From Halichondria panicea (taxonomy: Eukaryota; Porifera; Demospongiae; Suberitida; Halichondriidae), in assembly GCF_963675165.1 (NCBI RefSeq), contig NC_087382.1, positions 5,123,963-5,187,962 on the forward strand: a stretch of 64,000 bases of DNA, in the 5' to 3' direction. Made by a program: the position numbers and the translations under genes. Each line of letters opens with the position of its first letter. The stretch's first letter is position 1. The notes under the pieces were generated by a model, which had not been told where the DNA came from, did not search any database, and saw only the letters and a program-made list of their open reading frames with translations. Of the stretch, positions 58,024-64,000 are shown piece by piece.

Positions 58024-59078
58024 TTAAAACAGTGAGGCCGAAGTGGCAATTAGTCCAGTGAGCACCATCATTGGCATGGCAACAGTAAATGCAGCACCAT
58101 TACCAGCATTGGGGCAAACTGAAATATAGAGAAGAAGGTGGTGATTATAATTATCTGTTCACTAACAACCATTGTCAAGTAAGTCAATAGTAGCATGATC
58201 CCTATATATATGTCAGGGGCGTAACTAGAAATTTACGAAAAGGAAGCAATTCCCCCGCAAAATGTTAACCAGAAACCACAACCCATATTTATCGCGTAGA
58301 ATGCAGGTAAATGGAAGAGTATAACTGCTCCTCGGCGTTGAAAGTTGGCTACTCTGGGGCTAGCCATCGCAGCAGCTGTCTCCTTTGGGTGCGTACGGTT
58401 ATTAAATAACAAGGTTTTTTTAGCTGACTTGTATTATTAAACATGCATTTTCGCGGTTGAAATTTTTGCGGTTTGATAAAATTTACGAAGACCCTCGAAA
58501 ATTACTCACTATAATTATAGTAAAACTCAATTGCAATATGGATCACCGTCATTCTGTGGCATCTGCAGTATATATATATGCATCATGTATATATATGCAA
58601 CTAGAATCTCTGTTTTTGTTTTTAGTTTCTAACCATGCATGCCCAGATACAATCAATGCCAAGCCTAGTTGGCGACCCAACGTAGAGACAATTTGGTCTG
58701 TGACGAGGCTATTTAACCACACAAATATTTTAATTGAATTCTCTCACATTGATTGTTCAGCATTATAATACCAACTTACCAGCTGTTATGGGGTTTGGTG
58801 AAACTCCACAAGTGTTATAAAGTGCTGCAATATCGTTGATGCAGGACAGTTGACAAAAGTCACCATTACGCTGTAAAGGTGTAAATTGTTCATGTACGGA
58901 AGAATTTGTACTACTTCAAGCTTGGTAAATTTGTTGCTTGAATATAAATTAAACTTACATTATTGGCACTGATGCATGTTGCAAGGCTTGGATTGTTTAG
59001 CACTCTATTAGCCAAGCAAGCAGCATCTTGACAATTAACTGCTGCAAAGCATGCGACTACGACAAGCACAATCTTCAT
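58024..59078 (-). CDS. Small secreted, probably GPI-anchored, Cys-rich protein (three exons)
   Basis: Exons 58959-59078, 58780-58870 and 58024-58118 join with consensus borders (AAT|GTAAGT, tttacag|CGT; GCT G|GTAAGT, atttcag|TT) and correct phases, giving 101 aa. Exon 1 encodes a signal peptide (MKIVLVVVACFAAVNC) and the start of the mature part, with Cys in ACLANRVL and LATC. Exon 2 carries FCQLSCINDIAALYNTCG. Exon 3 has a Cys-Pro, then a small-residue stretch (NAGNGAA) and a hydrophobic C-terminus (MMVLTGLIATSASLF) without a charged tail, typical of a GPI-attachment signal. Six Cys lie in the mature part. The protein probably sits on the outer cell surface. The family is not recognised. Confidence 0.78.
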
Positions 59079-60486
59079 TGTCTGCAAAAAGAATAGAATT
59101 ACCTCATGCACACATTGCACGACAGCATGTATAGCATTGCCATACACGCATGACATTGTGCATATAGACAGCATGAACTTGTAAATGCATGTATCACAAT
59201 AGACAGCATGCATGCATTTTTTTCCCTTGTTGGATTGGTCACAATTTCTTTCTGAGTTGATAGAAGAGCTGGTTAGCTATAATTATAGTTTTAGGTGTCA
59301 TAGCTTCTCTTGCTGGCTCATTTTATACTTGAATCTCCTGTTTGGGAACTGAAATCTGGAATGGATACATATACAAACCAATATTCAGATACATGCATGC
59401 ATGGATCAGGAATTTAAAGAGCCTATAACTATATTCATCATGGAAGGAATAAAATAATGTCTACCTTCTATAATAATAGTCACTATGGTCTCTAAGAGCA
59501 TGGGCACTAAATACTTGAAAACCGCTTTATCCCTGGTAAAATTGTTGTAAATTTAATTTGTAACAACAAAGGAGATTGATTATTGGATTCTGTGGTACTA
59601 GCCATAGGCGAACTATAGTAAAATATTTACATACACGCACAAGCACTATACGACACGTGCACTATACGTCTGTCATGCATGCTTGCTAAGCAGCTTTAAT
59701 AGTTGACCAGAGTGCAGCTTCTATTATATAGGCCACACATATATAACTTCCATCAAGGCAGCATGCAGTAAAGCATAAATCGATCCGCCGGTTCTTGGGG
59801 GTGGTAATAAAATCAAGGTGGTGTTATTTGTTGGTAAATGACTATTTGAACCGCACTTTTCTAGACTATTTCGTATGACAAAAAATTATATGCTTACTTC
59901 TGTCTGAATCACTTTCGTTATACATTCCTCACTGCATTTGATCTACACTATTAATTGTATGTTTTACTCCCCTCCTCCCAACTTTATATATAATATAGGA
60001 GCCAGTATACGTATATCTCTGCCATTTGGTAGTACTATGTACTTATCCAAGAGGTGGCAATGCTGCTCATGCACTCTTGTCGAGAACTACTCAATGACAT
60101 ACCAAGCTTAGGGTCAAAGTTCACTTGTATTGTATGTGTGAGACCCATGAATATACAAAACCAACCTTCCATTACGTGCATGTGGACTCAGAATTGCATG
60201 AAAGAGCCTGACTGCAATCATAGAATGCAGAGTGGGCTCGCCCTCTGAAATACGATTCTATACCGTATACAAGGTTATTTTTGTGGAGCAAAATATTTGT
60301 GGTTTTCGTGGTTGAAGGTCTGACCACGAATATTTTACCCGTTGTACCTATAACGTCACATAATATCATGCTCATAACATCGCATATGACATGGTTGAGA
60401 ATTTTCCGTTTAGGTAGCCCATAATCAGATTATTCGTCTGTTATTCTTGAGCTGAACTGTTTTTTCATAATTAGTATGTATAAATT
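59079..60486. other. Intergenic, no gene seen
   Basis: Contains a remnant of the TACCGTATAGCGGGTA MITE family at 60262-60352 (TACCGTATACAAGG ... GACCACGAATATTTTACCC). No exon recognised. Confidence 0.45.
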
Positions 60487-60722
60487 ATGCAAGCTTGTTG
60501 CTTTTTGAGTTGAAAGATAGCTCTGATGCTTATACAGGAATTGTTTTTTGTTTGTATACAGTTAGTTTGCATATTTTAACATGTCCTCCGTTTGCTTTGA
60601 TTAAATGCAAGCTTGTTGCTTTTTGAGTTGAAAGATAGCCCTGATGCTTATACAGGAATTGTTTTTTGTTTGTATACAGTTAGTTTGCATATTTTAGCAT
60701 GTCCTCCGTTTGCTTTGATTGT
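60487..60722 (+). repeat. Tandem duplication, 118-bp unit x2
   Basis: TGCAAGCTTGTTGCTTTTTG at 60488 recurs at 60606. The copies differ by very few bases (AGCTCTGAT/AGCCCTGAT). Confidence 0.95.
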
Positions 60723-61432
60723 TTCGACACCTTTGCTTCGGTATATATTATAATCTCTGCCCACACCAATTCCCTGTAGCTTATAATTATATGGGTGCAT
60801 GGGGAAAGCTTGGGTGGGGTACAAGCTGAGCCATCATACATTATTCAATTGTTTTGTTAGTGTTCCAATGCACACGCCTTACTTAGTGAGTTGGTACATG
60901 CATATGGCAAGCACTAACTGATTAGAGATCCTCATTAGAAGTGAATATGTCCATTACTCAATCAACAGGCAATGACTCTGGTGCATGTCTCTCGCGGATC
61001 AGACCCTGAAACTGTAACGGCTGACTTGCAAGACTACGCCTTACTCTGTCACTGCACTCATTTATTAGTCTCATTACCATCTTGTTGTTGCCTCTATTAG
61101 TAGGATGTAGTGTAGTACATTTTGGGATAACTTTGAGTGTCTTTTAATGGGTACTGCCAAGAGTTCTCTTGGTACTACCTTACCTATACCTATAATTACC
61201 TGCATTGCCTACATCATACCTGTGATACTCACATTGTAAATACATTTTACAAGGGTAATGTATAGTATACATAGCATGATGTAATGCAAGGACAAGTTAT
61301 ACGTTATACCATTTTAATTATCATATATACTGTAAACTGGGTTTCAAATGGCTAGTTACCAGGTTAGGTTTCTTCCATGTCGACCCTGCCCTCAACATAT
61401 CTACATGAAGGTCAAGGTAGATGATACTCTCC

Positions 61433-61885
<453 letters not shown>

Positions 61886-61893
61886 ATTGTTTG

Positions 61894-62275
61894 CAATTGA
61901 CCAACACCATGCAGTCGGAGCATCTATAGACTACATTAATATAAGAAAGAAAGATATAGAATCAGTCTGAGAGCTATATAGATGATATACAATCCTTTTT
62001 TGGAAATCTTCTATTCAAAGTTGTCAAGGTACCTGAATACAAAGTTGTAAGTTTTCAAACTCAATAATGTTACATTATTATTATAGACATGCATGCAGGA
62101 TTGTGTACAATTAATCCAGCTATAGTGTTGCTACAGTTTTTATGGAGCTATAGTCATCTCCTTGGCAAACTGATTCATGACTGTGATAATAATTTATACT
62201 CTTTTACAGAGCAGAGCGACTCATCTCATCTTTCAAGAGTGGATATACATACGTCCTCAGTGGCAGTCTGTTTGC
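61894..62275. repeat. 5' flank of copy 3, inverted match to 48216-48583
   Basis: GACCAACACCATGCAGTC starts the match directly after the microsatellite and continues to the copy 3 start with a few small indels. Confidence 0.85.
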
Positions 62276-64000
62276 ATGATGCACCTCATTCCTCAACTAC
62301 TGATTGTTACTCTGATTCTCTCTGGCTTGAGATTGGTGATTTCGTTGGTGATTTCGGAAACTTACTACATAGCGCCAGAAATTTCTACCCATGCATTCAA
62401 TGGCTCTAGTAACAAAACACATTTTCGCTTGAGCTACTTAATCAGCGAAACCAATCTTCTAGCGGAGACAGTTTGACTTTGATTTTTCTACCAGGGATTC
62501 ATCCTCTTAGTCGTTTCCTTACAGTACAAAATTTCACATTTGTGCAGTTTATTGGAGAGAATAATTCAGTGATACTATAAGGAAAGAGTAGTATCTAATT
62601 TACCAGTATCGAATATTCAAAATTTAAATTTTACATCTGAAATTGGAAATAGTTCCCAAGAAAAGCTAACTATTAATGATGTGGCAAACTTTTCCATTTT
62701 GGAGTGCTTTTTCTCGAGTTTTTCTGATAGCAGTCCCGCTTTACTCTATATCAGAAACACACAAAACACTTCAATTGATCATGTTTCGTTCAAAAACAAT
62801 CTTGCTAGAGCTCTGTATGTACAGTCTGGAAATGCAGTAAGAATCACAAATAGTGTGTTCAAAAGAAACAGACATGATGTTGCTGTACAAAGATGCGGAG
62901 GAGCAATCAAAGTGGATTCAACAAACAATCATTGTCATATCGAAATGTACAATAATGCAAGTTATGGTGGAGCAATTTGTGCCCTTCCTCAATCTACTAT
63001 ATCTATCTCAAACAGTGTGTTTGACCGCAACAGTGCTTCTAAAGATGGTGAAGCTATTTATGTTCATTCTAGTGATGCATACATAACTGATAGTGAACTA
63101 ACGAGTAACCGTGCAATGTGGGGTGGAGCGTTATCTATCTTCAATCAATCTAATGTGTCAGTTTCAAACAGTTCATTCAAAAACAACAATGCTACAAAAT
63201 CTGGTGGAGGAATTTCTGCTCATTTTAGTGATAATTATAATTATATATATCGCTGATAGTGAACTGACCAACAACAGTGCAACGTGGGGAGGAGCGATTG
63301 TTATCCATGAACAATCGAATATGTCGATTTCAAACAGTTTCTTGAAAAAAACAGTGCCCAAAGGTTTGGTGGAGGAATTAATGCTCGTTCTAGTATTATA
63401 TATATTACTGATAGTGAACTAACCGACAACAGGGCCGCGCAGGGGGGAATCGACTACCTGCAATTGACCTCACTCAGTCCTCTCAATGCATAAGAACTAA
63501 ACTGAGGGAATTACTGTGGAACCATTTCAGAAATCTGACAATCCATGCACCTATCACTTATGTCCATGTCACAAAATTGATATTTATCTTTGATCAATCG
63601 AATATTCGATATCAAACAGTTTATTCGAAAACAACAGTGCTTCCAAATATGGTGGAGGAATTTATTCTCATTCGAGTAACATATACATCGCTGATAGTGA
63701 ACTAACAAGTAACAGTGCGAAATATATAGGAGGAGCAATCTACGCTGATGAGAGTAACGGCAAAATATTCTCGCTTTTCAAATGCAACATAACAAACAAC
63801 AGTGCACATGATTGGGGTGGTGGCATTTATTATTATGCCTGCAATGCCTACATCGTGAAAACAGTCATAAATGGCAATAAAGCCGATTGGGGTGGCGGTA
63901 TACACATGGAGTTGGGTACCCTTAACATATCTGAAAGTGAACTAACAGGAAATCGTGGTGATTATGTGGCAGCTATGTACTCCTATTCGAGTGTGTCTAT
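62276..64000 (+). pseudogene. Pmp-like beta-helix / multipass membrane protein, copy 3, degenerate, truncated by window edge
   Basis: Starts with the same Met-Met-His signal peptide as copy 1, with a 12-base internal duplication (LVIS repeated). The frame breaks soon after 62410 through a small insertion. A stop (ACTATAAGG, about 62575) replaces the Phe-Lys region of copy 1. Further breaks: a small deletion near 62935, an insertion near 63230, and about 135 bp of unrelated sequence at roughly 63451-63585. Between these, translation matches copy 1 closely, for example SVFDRNSASKDGEAIYVHSS and SELTSN repeats. The arrangement is a recent inverted duplicate of copy 1 that has decayed. The membrane half would lie beyond the window. 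Confidence 0.85.

Noticed and set aside
58213..58235. CAGGGGCGTAACTAG, similar to hAT-type transposon ends
   Set aside because: No matching inverse end was found nearby, so no element could be delimited.
62089..62409. 106-codon plus-strand frame upstream of copy 3
   Set aside because: It is an alternative-frame reading of the family's 5' flank and signal-peptide region.

Overview
The window looks like nuclear DNA of an early-branching animal, most likely a demosponge (inference). It has short introns with GT/AG borders, an animal SLC4 bicarbonate transporter, a eukaryotic topoisomerase II, death-fold proteins, fibrinogen-like secreted proteins, a beta-helix/multipass-membrane family, and many short inverted-repeat elements. 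No rRNA, tRNA, CRISPR array or viral gene was seen. Exon borders were set by hand from splice consensus, reading phase and protein-family similarity. The phases of all 15 SLC4 exons and all 26 TOP2 exons are consistent.

Region 1 (1-15264, minus strand): the N-terminal half of an NBC-type SLC4 transporter, running off the left edge. Its 7.1-kb intron (3832-10926) hosts three apparently complete genes: two related plus-strand death-domain-like genes (4417-5366, 6485-7409) and one intronless minus-strand secreted fibrinogen-like gene (8887-9972). A gap of about 314 bp separates the SLC4 start from the divergent TOP2 start, suggesting a shared promoter.

Region 2 (15579-32803, plus strand): a complete DNA topoisomerase II gene, 26 exons and about 1759 aa. 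One intron holds a broken antisense EF-hand gene copy (19008-19570), another an intronless LicD-like gene (25706-26419). Several introns carry CA-type microsatellites or minisatellites close to splice acceptors.

Region 3 (about 32.9-43.7 kb): a transposon-rich, gene-poor stretch. It contains a 1.76-kb element with 8-bp target duplications and a nested hAT-like element, a secreted NLP/Vps62-like gene with an apparent frameshift, an orphan RhoGAP exon, a 1.26-kb palindrome between direct repeats, and a 1-kb ATCGAT-rich inverted-repeat element.

Region 4 (43.8-64.0 kb): three copies of a large membrane protein family combining a Pmp-like beta-helix ectodomain with a Cys-rich segment and about eight membrane helices. 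One copy is intact (minus strand), one carries four lesions (plus strand), and one is degenerate and runs off the right edge. The first and third form an inverted duplication including 5' flank. A triplicated 483-bp repeat, a small three-exon secreted or GPI-anchored Cys-rich gene and a roughly 450-bp CA microsatellite lie between them.
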